Source: Streptomyces globosus
GTDB lineage: Bacteria > Actinomycetota > Actinomycetes > Streptomycetales > Streptomycetaceae
Direction: 5' to 3'
Assembly (NCBI RefSeq): GCF_003325375.1
Contig: NZ_CP030863.1
Location: forward strand, 1 to 64,000
DNA length: 64,000 nt
Under the pieces are notes generated by a model. The model saw nothing but the letters and a program-made list of their open reading frames with translations. It was not told where the DNA came from and did not search any database. Numbering within the stretch: the first letter of the stretch is position 1; every line of letters begins with the position of its first letter. The position numbers and the translations under genes are program-made. Of this stretch, positions 26,364-35,203 are shown piece after piece.

Positions 26364-26495
26364 GATGGCGGTCCTTTCCGCCCGGCCGCGCTGGTCTCCC
26401 GGTTGGAGACGCGGTCGCGGGACCGAGCGGGCGGGAACGTAGAGCATCGAGCTCGTTAGCGTCGCGGCCTGGCCGCCGGCCCCGGGCGGGAAGAG

Positions 26496-26530
26496 ACCTC
26501 TTCCCCACGGCTACTGCGTGGGGAAGAGGT
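26496..26530. repeat. Copy 3 of a dispersed hairpin element, perfect stem
   Basis: ACCTCTTCCCCACG pairs perfectly with CGTGGGGAAGAGGT across a 7-base loop GCTACTG. Related copies without a complete stem lie at 15541 and 19285. It sits upstream of the minus-strand gene at 26079-26363 and downstream of the one at 26593, so a terminator role for the latter is possible. Confidence 0.55.
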
Positions 26531-26592
26531 GTCGTTTTCCGGAAGGGGCTTGCCCACGGGCTCTGACCTGGGCAAATGTAAGATCACCGGAT

Positions 26593-26904
26593 TTACGGGG
26601 TCCCACCTCCGGTCACACTGGCGGTCCCCCGCCTAGTGCACCCCTGCAGGCAACCCTCCGGCCTCCTTCCGGTGCAACCTGCACGGGGGGCAACGGGAGG
26701 ATTCCCCCCTTCGGGGCCGACACCGCGGCACTCCACGAAGTCGGGGTCGGTGAGGTCGACGTCCTCGGCGGTCTCCAACCCGGCGGCCGCGAGGAAGACC
26801 CGGATGCCAGCCGGGCGGTGCGCGACTCCGATGGCGACGCCGTCGCAGCGGACCCGGCACCAGCCATGCTCGTCGGGCGGGTAGGCGATCACCTTGGCGG
26901 ACAT
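26593..26904 (-). CDS. Small hypothetical protein
   Basis: ATG 26904 has GGAGAGG 8 bases upstream and gives 103 residues. The first 65 (MSAKVIAYPPDEHGWCRVRC, then GIRVFLAAAGLETAEDVDLT) look folded, and the Gly/Pro/Arg-rich tail looks disordered. No family was recognised. Confidence 0.55.
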   Translation of the reverse strand: MSAKVIAYPPDEHGWCRVRCDGVAIGVAHRPAGIRVFLAAAGLETAEDVDLTDPDFVECRGVGPEGGNPPVAPRAGCTGRRPEGCLQGCTRRGTASVTGGGTP

Positions 26905-27195
26905 GCGCCCAGCCTCTCCCCTGCCCCTGCTCACCGGCACCCGGCCGGGCGGAAACAGGCTACGTACGCCCCTCGGCAGCAGCTCACAAACGGCTGCACC
27001 GACCCTCCGGTCTCGGGGTACGTTCGGGAGTACGGGTGCGGCCCTGGCCACCGGGGCCGCGACGGGGGCCGCACCCCGACAGCACGACAGCGTCCCGCCA
27101 GGCGGCCTGCTGCCGGAGCCAGATTCCACTCCCTCGTGCGGGTGGAGGTGAGGCCGCCGGCGAACCGTCTCACCTTCACCGCCGTCGCAGCGGTC

Positions 27196-27411
27196 ATGAA
27201 GCCGATCGACGAGCAGCACATCGCGGAGCCCGGCCTGGTGGTGCTGGACATCACCGGCGGGGACGAGGACACCGTCCGGGCCGTCATGGCCTCCCTGGAG
27301 GAGCGCTGGGCGACCTCGGGTATCGGCCCGGTGCGCAGGGATCCCGGCGAGCCCGGTGTCCGGGCCCGGGTCTACGCCGACGTCCTGCGCCCGGGACGGG
27401 GCGGCTCATAG
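27196..27411 (+). CDS. DUF6207-like small protein
   Basis: ATG 27196 gives 71 residues: MKPIDEQHIAEPGLVVLDIT, then GDEDTVRAVMASLEERWATS and GEPGVRARVYADV. This matches my recollection of the DUF6207 family of Streptomyces. The frame remains open upstream to GTG 27136, which would add 20 residues. Function is unknown. Confidence 0.6.
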   Translation: MKPIDEQHIAEPGLVVLDITGGDEDTVRAVMASLEERWATSGIGPVRRDPGEPGVRARVYADVLRPGRGGS

Positions 27412-27419
27412 CCGCAGTA

Positions 27420-27457
27420 CCCTGGGCAAGCCCTCCTTACGGTGGGCTTGCCCAGGG
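27420..27457. terminator. Hairpin between convergent genes, made of two GGGCTTGCCC boxes
   Basis: CCCTGGGCAAGCCC at 27420-27433 is perfectly complementary to 27444-27457. It lies just after the DUF6207-like gene. The stem is made of the same decamer that recurs nearby. Confidence 0.6.
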
Positions 27458-27618
27458 TCACCTTAGGCTTGCCCGGTCGCCGAGCCCACAGGGGACGGGC
27501 ACGGCCTGCGCCGTCGCAGCCGGGGGCGGTACGTACCGATCGCGCCTGCCCGCCGCCGACGGGGCGTGGCTTGCCCATGGTGGCCTTGGGCTTGCCCGCG
27601 CCCGCCGGTGGGTTGCCC
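27424..27618. repeat. Cluster of GGGCTTGCCC boxes at the 3' end of the replication-relaxation gene
   Basis: Exact copies of GGGCTTGCCC or its complement lie at 27424-27433, 27444-27453 and 27588-27597. One-mismatch copies lie at 27465-27474 (A first) and 27567-27576 (T first), and GGGTTGCCC at 27610-27618. Further exact copies lie at 26546-26555 and 29362-29371. The box is almost palindromic and brackets the replication-relaxation gene. Confidence 0.55.
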
Positions 27619-27621
27619 GGC

Positions 27622-29088
27622 TCAGCGGCGCAGGCGCGAGAGCCAGCCGGTGGTTTTCTGCTCGGGCACGGCCTGGTTCTGCTCCTGGTCCTGGTCCCGG
27701 CGGATCGGATCGCCCGGCCAGGCTTCCTCCCAGTCGATCTCCTCCCAGTCGATCTCCTGCCGGCCGTCGGCCTCGTGGACGTCGGCAACGGCCGCGCTCT
27801 TGCAGCTGTCGCACAGGTGCGGGTGGGAGTCCTTCGTGGCTCCCCAGTCCTTCGGCTGTACCGCCTCCCAGCGGGCGTCGGTGAACCGCGTCCCGCAGCC
27901 GGTGCAGACGGGACGGCGGGCCTTACGCTCGGCTGCCTGCTTCGCGGCCTGCTCCTGCGCCGCGCGCTGCACCTTCGCCTGGTACTCCGCCTGTGCACGC
28001 GCGGTCTCTTCCCGGGCGCGGGCGTCGGCTGCCTCGCGGCGGGGATTGCCGATCGCTTCCCACAGGTGCTGCTCGTGGTCGCGGCCGAAGCGGAGGAACA
28101 CGGCGCCGGCCGGACCGTGCTCGCGCAACTGGTTCAGGCGTGTCGCGATGATCGGGAGCCGCCCGTCGTAGTGGTGGTGCCCGCCCTTCTGCCGCTGGCC
28201 CTGCCACAGGTGCCGGGTGAGCTCCATGAGCTGCGGGACGGTGCGGTCGGGGTTGCGCTCGCCGATGCGGTTGAACACCAGCAGGACGGGTGGGAACGTC
28301 GCGTCGCCGGACCAGGTGTCCGGAGCGCTCCAACGGGTGCGCCACATCGGACGCTCCTTGCCGTCGGTGTCCTTCACCTTCCGCAGGAAGAATCGGACGT
28401 ACTTCTGCAGCTTGTCGGCGAGTTCCTCGGCGGTCTCGTGGCAGTTGTCGACCTCGATGAACAGCAGCGGCACCCGGTCCTGCGGAGCGGTCAGGACGAT
28501 GTCGGCCTGGGCGCCGCCCTTGCCGGGCGCGTTCCAGGTGCCGGTGGCCGGGAGCGGGACCTCGGTCCAGTACGAGGCGATGGTGCCGATGCCGTCCGGT
28601 GAGTCGACGGCGTCCTGGGCGGCGGCCTGGACGTGAGCCGGGTCTTTGACGAGCCTGGCCATGTTCGGCTTCGGGCGCAGCATCGCGATCACGGTCTCGT
28701 TGACGGCCATCGGGTGGGAGGCCCCGGAGGAGCCCGCGCCGCGCGCGGTGGAGCCCATCTCCGTCACCGGCCGGTTCAGCTCGTAGGAGGCAGCCAGAAG
28801 GCCCTTCGGGGTCAAGTTCCGCAGGGCGTCGCCCGTCCCGGTGAAACCGCCGTTCTCCGACAGGCCATGCCTCCGCATGTCGGAGAGCGCGGCCGTGTGC
28901 GAGGCGGTGCGGGCCTGCTTCTGCTTCGACGGGGTCTCCTTGTCGGCGGGCCGGAAGGTCAGGTGCGGAGCACCGATCCGCTGGATCTGATCAGCCGTCG
29001 CGACCTTCAGCGCTCCGAGCACGCGCAGCACATCGCCGCGGTAGGTGTTCGTCGACCCCGCCGGGTTGTTCTTCCGCTTCCCCGCCAT
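27622..29088 (-). CDS. Replication-relaxation family protein
   Basis: ATG 29088 (upstream GAGGGAGC) gives 488 residues. The N-terminal 110 residues form a winged-helix DNA-binding unit (RGDVLRVLGALKVATADQIQ, then LSENGGFTGTGDALRNLTPK). The middle has a nuclease-like core of the replication-relaxation family, with DIVLTAPQDRVPLLFIEVDN (D/E-V-D). The C-terminus carries CTGCGTRF ... CDSCKS, a probable zinc ribbon, flanked by an Ala/Glu/Arg helix. These proteins are found on actinobacterial plasmids and integrative elements and are thought to act at the origin. The repeats on both sides fit this. Confidence 0.75.
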   Translation of the reverse strand: MAGKRKNNPAGSTNTYRGDVLRVLGALKVATADQIQRIGAPHLTFRPADKETPSKQKQARTASHTAALSDMRRHGLSENGGFTGTGDALRNLTPKGLLAASYELNRPVTEMGSTARGAGSSGASHPMAVNETVIAMLRPKPNMARLVKDPAHVQAAAQDAVDSPDGIGTIASYWTEVPLPATGTWNAPGKGGAQADIVLTAPQDRVPLLFIEVDNCHETAEELADKLQKYVRFFLRKVKDTDGKERPMWRTRWSAPDTWSGDATFPPVLLVFNRIGERNPDRTVPQLMELTRHLWQGQRQKGGHHHYDGRLPIIATRLNQLREHGPAGAVFLRFGRDHEQHLWEAIGNPRREAADARAREETARAQAEYQAKVQRAAQEQAAKQAAERKARRPVCTGCGTRFTDARWEAVQPKDWGATKDSHPHLCDSCKSAAVADVHEADGRQEIDWEEIDWEEAWPGDPIRRDQDQEQNQAVPEQKTTGWLSRLRR

Positions 29089-29774
29089 CAGCTCTGCTCC
29101 CTCGTCGCTCGCGACCGGCCGCCGGCCGACCGCCGCCGCGGCTGCTGGCGCTGGCCGCGCCCGGCCGGGGAGGGCGTCCGGGCCCCCCGGAACCCGATGC
29201 TCTCCTCCAATACGGACAACAGGAGGAGAGAAGAGGGTTGTGACGGCGCAGTTTTCGCGCCGATTCGCGGCCTGACAAGGGGTTTTCCTCCGGCCTGGGG
29301 TGCCGGGCACCAAAGGGGGTTCCAAAGGGCCCTTCGAAGGGGGCACCCAGGGAGGCCCCTTGGGCTTGCCCAACGCGGGCCGGCCTTCGGGTCCGATCGG
29401 CCTAAGCGGTGCCGCGGGCCGGCCTTCGAGTGGGTGGTCGTCATCGTCTGGTCTCCTTCGCTGCCCCGGCCGGGGCGGTCGGGGCGAAGGAGCAGCGTGC
29501 AACCGACCCCCTTGTCCGCGGTCTGACCGTGGCCAGGTCAAGGAGAAACACGGCAGCGGTCGGGGCGGTAGCAGAGGTGGACAAGGGGTCAGAGCCGGAT
29601 TCGAGGTCGGGCCGACCACCCTGGACAAGGGGGCCCGGTTTGGCCCTTGCAGTACCGATTCACCCGGTTCGAGCTGGGGGGGGAGAGTTCTCCGTCCTCT
29701 GTCCACAGGGCAGCGCGCCGACCATACGAAAACGACGCCGTGATTCGCACGGCGGTCATCGTGAGGAGAGCTTC
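29089..29774. other. Repeat-bearing non-coding region, candidate replication control region
   Basis: No gene-like ORF is seen in 686 bases. The region holds a 16-bp direct repeat (GCGGGCCGGCCTTCG at 29375 and 29414), three GGACAAGGGG-type boxes (29507 inverted, 29579, 29622), one GGGCTTGCCC box (29362) and one copy of AGGTCAAGGAGAAAC (29535). It lies upstream of the replication-relaxation gene. An origin or operator role is inferred from this layout. Confidence 0.45.
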
Positions 29775-30224
29775 ATGCCGTACCTGATCCCGACTCATAC
29801 GCCGCTGACGCCCGAGCAGGTGGAGCAGGGTTTCGACTACCTCCTGGCGCTGCAGACGGGCGGCGGTACCTACGCCGCTGGGCGGGTGGAGGCGACCCCG
29901 GAACTGGCGTTCGTCCTGCTGCGGCTCGCCGAGGACATCATCTGGTTCGTCACGACCGTGGACGGGAAGGCCACCCACCTGTGCGCGGACTCCTTCGTGC
30001 TGGACGAGGTCGGGTGCGTCCTGCTGTCCGCGCTGCGGGACTGGGCGCGGGACTCCCCCACCACGGCGGTACTCGGCATCGCCCGCAGCATCATCCGCTT
30101 CGTCGAGAACGTGATCCCCGACCCCGACGACCACGGAGACACCTGCGCCACCCTGGAGACGGTGCGCGACGAGCACCTGGCGCTGGCGCACACGGCGCAC
30201 TCCGCACCCGGTTCGCACCGCTGA
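29775..30224 (+). CDS. Hypothetical protein between two repeat regions
   Basis: ATG 29775 has GAGGAG 7 bases upstream. The 149-residue protein (TPLTPEQVEQGFDYLLALQT ... FVLDEVGCVLLSALRDWARD) is helical and soluble, without recognised motifs. Its position between the candidate control region and the iteron-like array suggests a plasmid housekeeping role, but nothing in the sequence proves it. Confidence 0.6.
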   Translation: MPYLIPTHTPLTPEQVEQGFDYLLALQTGGGTYAAGRVEATPELAFVLLRLAEDIIWFVTTVDGKATHLCADSFVLDEVGCVLLSALRDWARDSPTTAVLGIARSIIRFVENVIPDPDDHGDTCATLETVRDEHLALAHTAHSAPGSHR

Positions 30225-30239
30225 CCGCGCCAACCGAAC

Positions 30240-30720
30240 CACCGCACCGGGTGGGAACGCACCGGTGCGGTGGAGCGCACCATCGGGTGCGCACCGGTGC
30301 GGTGGTACGCCCATCCGGTGCGCACCGAGTCCATCCAGTGCGCACCACGATGCGCACCACCGTCCATCCGGTGCGCTCCACTCGGTGGGCGGTGCGCGCG
30401 CCGGTGCGGCCGGCGCGCGGGAGTGGGGCGCACCGGATGGACTCGGTGCGGTGAGTGGGCCCGGGTGGAGGCGGTGCGTTTCTCCTTGACCTGAGCCGAG
30501 GTCAAGGAGAAACGCACCGAGTGGAGGCGCGGCCCCACTCCCGTCGATGGCGTCCACCTCCACCCGGTGGGCTCCACTCGGTGGAGCGGGTGCGAAGCAC
30601 GGTGGCGTCCACTCCCGGACGGCGGACTCCACTCGGTGGAGTGGACGCGGGGCGTCGTCGGTGCGCACCACCGCACCGGGTGCGCACCACTCAGTGGCCG
30701 GCATCCCGTCCGCGGTGCGG
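30240..30720. repeat. Iteron-like array of GGTGCG(CACC) repeats
   Basis: The region is built from repeated units: CCATCCGGTGCGCACC-like units at 30312, 30331 and 30364, many GGTGCG cores in both orientations, and CCACTCGGTGGAG units near 30572 and 30632. It overlaps the 3' end of the relaxase gene. The long ORFs across it are products of the repeats. It could be an origin of replication, oriT, or a clt-type site. Confidence 0.6.
30473..30518. repeat. Perfect 20-bp inverted repeat inside the array
   Basis: GGTGCGTTTCTCCTTGACCT at 30473-30492 is perfectly complementary to 30499-30518 across GAGCCG. The inner part AGGTCAAGGAGAAAC also occurs alone at 29535-29549. The G+C-poorer arm stands out from its surroundings. 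Confidence 0.75.
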
Positions 30721-32655
30721 TGCGGGCTGCTGTGGGCGGTGCGCCTGCTGGTCGTCCGGGCGCACCGCGTCGGCGTCGGCTGGTGCGGTGTGGCGGTCCG
30801 CGCGGGCGCGGGCGTCGTTGACCATCTTGGTGGCCGCCTCCCGGATGCGGCGCAGTCGGTCGTCGGTGAGATCGAGGGCTTCCACGTCCGTGCGGGACTT
30901 CCGCAGGGCCCGCAGCGCCGTCATGTCGATCGCGTCCCCGCGACCGGCTTCCGGCTCCTGGTCGTCGTGCTCGGGGTCGGCCGGCTCGGGTGCGAGCAGC
31001 TGCTCGGGCATCGCCGCCTGCTGGTGGGCGACGACGTCGTACGCCCGGCCCCGCACGGCGGTGGTGGTGCGCAGCTTCTCCCGCACCACCGCACCGGCGA
31101 GGACGGCACGGTCGTACTGGAGCGGGATGCGCGGGATCTCCCACTCCCCCGCGTCCTGGCCCGGCGGCCGGAGCGCAGCCGGCTCGCCGGGATCGGCCGG
31201 GGGCTGCCGGTCCGGGTCGGGCGCGGGAGTGGGTGGGCGGGGCCGGGCGGGGAGGTCGGCCAGGTCCCACCGGGCGGTGTAGAGGCGGTAGCCGGCCTCC
31301 CGGCCGCGTACGGTCTTCGGCTCGGTGATGTCCAGGCAGTGGGTGGAGATGGCGGCGGCCACGATCTCCTCGTCCAGGCCGGGGTCGCGGCGGCGGCCGC
31401 GCAGGACCAGGGCGAGGTGGCGGCGGGCTTCGGCGAGCAGGTGCCGGCGGTGGAAACGGCCGCCGTCGTTCATCACGAACACCGTCGCGGTGACGTCGAC
31501 GGCCGCCAGCGCTATGTCGACCACGGCCGCGACCCGGGCCCGGATCGCGGCGGCCGCAGCGCGGGCGTGCTCGAGGAGGGAGTTGATGACGTCGGCGGCG
31601 ACCTTGGAGGTGAGGATCGCGCTCACCCTCCACCAGACGCGCAGCTGCGCGAGCGGCTGGGTCTTCCGCTTGGGCGGGCGGGTCTTGCGGGCGGCGATCT
31701 GGTTCATCTTCGCGCGGGCCCGCTCGGAGACCACGGGCAGGAACTTCAGCTCGCCGTCGTCGTCGACGGCGGTGACGTACTCGTGCTCCAGCTCGGCCAG
31801 GCAGGCGGCGATCTGGTCGCTGCGCCGGGCAGTCCAGCGGATCAGTGCGTGCGGCACCCCGGCAATCTCGATCACCGGCCGACGCCCCGGGGTGACGATC
31901 CGCGGCTCGGTCGCCAGCCCCAGCGCCTCGCAGACCTCCGCGGCCACCAGCTCGTTGTAGAGCGCGGAAGCGGCCACGGTGTTCTCGTGCAGGGCCGTGG
32001 TGTGGATCGAGCCCCACTTCCCGTCCAAGCGCTGCCCCTTCACGCTCAGAAGAAGATGGTCATGGAGCAAGGGCCGCCCGGAACGAGCCTCGTAGTGGCG
32101 AAAGCGGGCGGCGACCAGACCGCCGGGCGGCCGGACCCGGTAAATGCCGTCCTTGCCGTACCGGATCACCGCGACCTCGTCCTCGATCCACTCCAGCACC
32201 CGCTCGATCGCCCGCTCGTGCGCGGCCTCGATCACCCGCCCGGTCTCCTCATCCCCGAACGCCCATAGGAGGTAGATGCTCGGCTGCGGCCGGAAGACGA
32301 AGTCGACCCCGGTGACCGTCACGCGGCGTCCGAGGGCGCCGGCCCGATACGCCTTCTTCGGGGAGTCGCCCGCGGCGAGCCGCTCGGCCTCGATCCAGTC
32401 CGCGTCCGGGTGGCGGCCCCGCTCGCCGAACAGGTTCCGCAGCTGCGCCTCGGTGACCTCCTCCCTCGGCGCGAGTCCGAGCGCGGCAAGTCCCCGGCCC
32501 ATCCAGCGCCCGACCGGGACCCCGGCCTGCTCCTGGGCGGCGCGCAGCGGCGTGCGGGCCGGGCGGCGGCCGTCGCCGACGACGGTCTCGCGGAAGAAGT
32601 AGCGGTACATCTGACCGGCCCGGACGACCCTGATATCCACTGTCACACAGACCAC
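30691..32655 (-). CDS. TrwC/MobF-type relaxase without helicase domain
   Basis: The protein of about 650 residues carries a MobF relaxase domain. The N-terminus has RAGQMYRYF with candidate nicking tyrosines, and the three-histidine region reads LLHDHLLLSVKG, followed by DGKWGSIHTTALHENTVAAS and AAEVCEALGLATEPR. GTG 32655, 32646 and 32640 are possible starts; the last gives the most usual beginning (VDIRVVRAGQ). The large C-terminal helicase half of TrwC is missing; instead there is a Pro-rich, Gln/His-rich tail. This gene nicks DNA for transfer or replication in related elements. It ends inside the repeat array. Confidence 0.75.
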   Translation of the reverse strand: MVCVTVDIRVVRAGQMYRYFFRETVVGDGRRPARTPLRAAQEQAGVPVGRWMGRGLAALGLAPREEVTEAQLRNLFGERGRHPDADWIEAERLAAGDSPKKAYRAGALGRRVTVTGVDFVFRPQPSIYLLWAFGDEETGRVIEAAHERAIERVLEWIEDEVAVIRYGKDGIYRVRPPGGLVAARFRHYEARSGRPLLHDHLLLSVKGQRLDGKWGSIHTTALHENTVAASALYNELVAAEVCEALGLATEPRIVTPGRRPVIEIAGVPHALIRWTARRSDQIAACLAELEHEYVTAVDDDGELKFLPVVSERARAKMNQIAARKTRPPKRKTQPLAQLRVWWRVSAILTSKVAADVINSLLEHARAAAAAIRARVAAVVDIALAAVDVTATVFVMNDGGRFHRRHLLAEARRHLALVLRGRRRDPGLDEEIVAAAISTHCLDITEPKTVRGREAGYRLYTARWDLADLPARPRPPTPAPDPDRQPPADPGEPAALRPPGQDAGEWEIPRIPLQYDRAVLAGAVVREKLRTTTAVRGRAYDVVAHQQAAMPEQLLAPEPADPEHDDQEPEAGRGDAIDMTALRALRKSRTDVEALDLTDDRLRRIREAATKMVNDARARADRHTAPADADAVRPDDQQAHRPQQPAPHRGRDAGH

Positions 32656-32942
32656 GCCACACGGCCCTGACCTGCAAGAAAAGGCCGATCAGCCCGGCGC
32701 CCCGCCAGGCGGGAGCAGCTACCGAACTTCCTTCTCAAGTGCCCGCCGGGCGGGAAGCGGCCCCGGGCCGGACGCGAATGTCATCGCTCTCCGGCAGCCC
32801 TCACACCCCGACCCGAACGACACCAACGAGCACCACTCAGCACCACCACGCGCCAAGGAAGACGCACCACCGCCGAGCACCGCCTACAGCAGCCCCCGGC
32901 AACCGCCAGGGGCTTCGTCGTGCTGCCCGGAGGAGACCACCG

Positions 32943-33030
32943 TGCCCAGCTTCGAGACCCTCCCCTACTTCACCGCCGACCTCCAGCACCTCACCCCGCC
33001 CAGCGCCGGCCCTCCGCCCCGTTGACCTGG
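32943..33030 (+). pseudogene. 5' fragment of a small plasmid gene
   Basis: GTG 32943 opens VPSFETLPYFTADLQHLTPP and is broken within 30 codons. A similar fragment (FTADRQHLAPAQ) lies at 38535. The full-length family, as I recall it, continues with RRFRRVVLD, which is visible only in the second fragment. The rest of 32656-33108 holds no gene. Confidence 0.35.
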
Positions 33031-33108
33031 ACGCCTTGGGCCCGACCTGCGCCGGGTCTCCGGTTGAGGGAGACCGGCCCTGATCGTGCATTCGTCAGCC
33101 GAAACGAC

Positions 33109-33627
33109 TCATTGGCCTTCAGCACCGTTCAACGGCTCAGCGCCGGGACCACGCTGGTCTTGGAACCAGTCGCTCCTCGGGAAGCCATCCGTCCTCGGCT
33201 CATACACGATCTTGTCGTAGAGAGCCTTCTGACAGATCCGAGAGTGATCCGCTGCGGAGAGGGCCAGCCGCTTACGCTCGGCAGCAGGTTCCGTGAACCA
33301 CTGACGGATCCCTATGTAGCTCCAACCGTCCGGGGAGTCGTGGTCGCCGTAGACGATGCGCGTCAGTCCCGCGAGGACTGTCTCGTGAGATAGGGACTTC
33401 TCGCTCCCGGCAGGGTCTGTGAAGCGCACGGTCCAGGACCATTTTTGCCCCTCGGCAAGCTGGGCATCTTTGGGGAACTGTCCATCGAAGCCAGCGTGGT
33501 TCGCGGCGTCGGTACCGATGATGATGTTCTCGGCCCAGGTCACGTCTCCGAGCCACGGGGAGCTCGCCAGGAACCCCTCTGCGATCTTCCGGGTCTCCTC
33601 ATCACTGATGAGGTGGTTACTGCCCAT
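33109..33627 (-). CDS. Hypothetical protein
   Basis: The 172-residue protein (EETRKIAEGFLASSPWLGDV ... GYGDH-like region VYGDHDSPDGWSYIGIRQWF ... SRICQKALYDKIVYEPRTDG) has no membrane segment or recognised motif. It is acidic and probably soluble. It stands alone. Confidence 0.55.
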   Translation of the reverse strand: MGSNHLISDEETRKIAEGFLASSPWLGDVTWAENIIIGTDAANHAGFDGQFPKDAQLAEGQKWSWTVRFTDPAGSEKSLSHETVLAGLTRIVYGDHDSPDGWSYIGIRQWFTEPAAERKRLALSAADHSRICQKALYDKIVYEPRTDGFPRSDWFQDQRGPGAEPLNGAEGQ

Positions 33628-33932
33628 CGCCCCTCCAAGAGTCGAGGTCCGAACGCTCGGACCTCATCAGAGGATGTGCCACTTCGGCGAGCGGTATCGG
33701 TCTTTTCCGCAACTGGTCTCGTCAACTGCTCCCCACAGGGCAATCGAGCGGCTACCGTCTTTTCAGCGCACTTCGTCTGTGCGTGCTGAGGCGGAACCCA
33801 CCTTCTGTCGTCGGCGAACCGAGCGGCCGCTGGGATGCGAAGAGGTTCGTTGGTGCTGCCGAGTCCAGACTCTCCATGCACTTGGCGGTAGTCGGGGTGG
33901 GACGGCGTACGCCAGGGGTGCAGGAGACCGCT

Positions 33933-34964
33933 GTGACCGCGAAGCCGAATCACAACACCACGCACCAGCAGAAGATCGCCCGCGCGCTGCACAAGAGCGT
34001 CGGGTGCGGCTATCAGGAAGCTTTGAGGCGTGTACGTCTCGCCGCCGAGCGGGGCCTCCTCCCGGCATCCCTAGACGCCGTCGGTCGAGAACGCGCCGTA
34101 CACATCCTGACCGCTAAGGAGCCCGCCGAGGTCCTGCCTCAGGCCCAGGCGAATCCCGCGGCCTTCGGTGCACACCCCCAGCCGTCCAACGGATCTCTGG
34201 CACCTGCCCTTCCGTGGCGGGGCACCGATGATCTAGTCCGCTTCGAGCCCGGCAGTGTCACCGTTCTGGTGTGCTTGCCCACCGCCGGGCGCACGACCAT
34301 GGCGATGAACATCGCGGCTCACAACGCCGGTCGGGGCATGGCGTGCTTGTTCACCTCGGGTGAGACGGCCGAGGAGGGTCTGTGGCGGAAGGTGCTGACC
34401 GCCAAGTACGGGTTCGATGTCCGCAGGCAGGCTCCCCCTGAGGGCTGGGATGCCTTCAGAGCCAAGGTCACCGCGGACATGGACTCTCTGCCGTTGTTCA
34501 TTCACAACCCGCGACCTGGTGACGCGGTCCGGGATGTCTTCCGAGAGGGCCGGGCCGTGGCGAACGCGCGTGGCCAGCGGCTGGGCCTGTGGATCCTCGA
34601 CACCATCCAGCACTTCAGCCAGTTCACCGACGACGGCCTCGATCTCGCCGACTCCATGCACCAGGTTCGTCGGATCGCGCAGGAGAACCAGATCGCCGTC
34701 CTCGTGACTGCCCGGGTTCTGACCGAATCCAAGGACGAGACCATCAGTACCGAGCACCTGCGGCCGGAGCTGCGCGGCGCGGACTCGATCCTGGCGCTCC
34801 ACCGCGACAACAGTTCCTGGTTCGCCCGCCGGGAGGACGACTCGGCCACGTCGACACTGACACTGCTGCGCCCTCGCTCCTCGCAGGCGCGCTCCGCGCA
34901 GCTCTTCCTTGAAGAGGAGCGCTGCCGGTTCGTCTCCCTATATGCCGGCCAGCCCACGCCCTGA
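33933..34964 (+). CDS. DnaB-like RecA-fold ATPase
   Basis: GTG 33933 follows GGAG at 33922-33925. The 343-residue protein resembles the C-terminal RecA-fold domain of DnaB replicative helicases: a glycine/threonine-rich P-loop-like segment (VLVCLPTAGRTTMAMNIAAH), FTSGETAEEGLWRKV, the Walker B strand LGLWILDTIQHFSQ and a QVRRIAQENQIAVLVTARVL helix. The P-loop has AGRTT rather than GKT, so ATPase activity is questionable. The N-terminal DnaB primase-binding domain is absent. It may be a plasmid replication or recombination accessory. Confidence 0.65.
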   Translation: MTAKPNHNTTHQQKIARALHKSVGCGYQEALRRVRLAAERGLLPASLDAVGRERAVHILTAKEPAEVLPQAQANPAAFGAHPQPSNGSLAPALPWRGTDDLVRFEPGSVTVLVCLPTAGRTTMAMNIAAHNAGRGMACLFTSGETAEEGLWRKVLTAKYGFDVRRQAPPEGWDAFRAKVTADMDSLPLFIHNPRPGDAVRDVFREGRAVANARGQRLGLWILDTIQHFSQFTDDGLDLADSMHQVRRIAQENQIAVLVTARVLTESKDETISTEHLRPELRGADSILALHRDNSSWFARREDDSATSTLTLLRPRSSQARSAQLFLEEERCRFVSLYAGQPTP

Positions 34965-35081
34965 TCTCGCCTTATCGCCAGCGCTCTGGTGCTAAGCCCC
35001 AGAGCTCGCCCGTGCCACAGGTAGCGGCTCCCAAGCACCACTTCATCCACCAAGCACCGGACCTGGCCGGAGGACGCCCTC

Positions 35082-35110
35082 ATGCCCGTATCAAAGCGCC
35101 TGCGTTATGA
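35082..35110 (+). pseudogene. 5' end of an HNH endonuclease gene cut by an IS element
   Basis: ATG 35082 follows GGAGG at 35069-35073 and encodes MPVSKRLRY before the IS. Removing 35111-36472 and one copy of the TGA duplication rejoins it in frame to EILRRDNHTCRYCG. Confidence 0.85.
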
Positions 35111-35203
35111 GAGGACGTTAAGTCCGATCTTCCTCGGTTCGTGATCGCTCGATCGTGGGACTGATCGCCACGTCGGGCGCCTGCTGGGCATGTTCATGCT
35201 GAG

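Noticed and set aside
30241..30690. Several ORFs across the GGTGCG array
   Set aside because: They arise from the repeats and share no codon bias with real genes.
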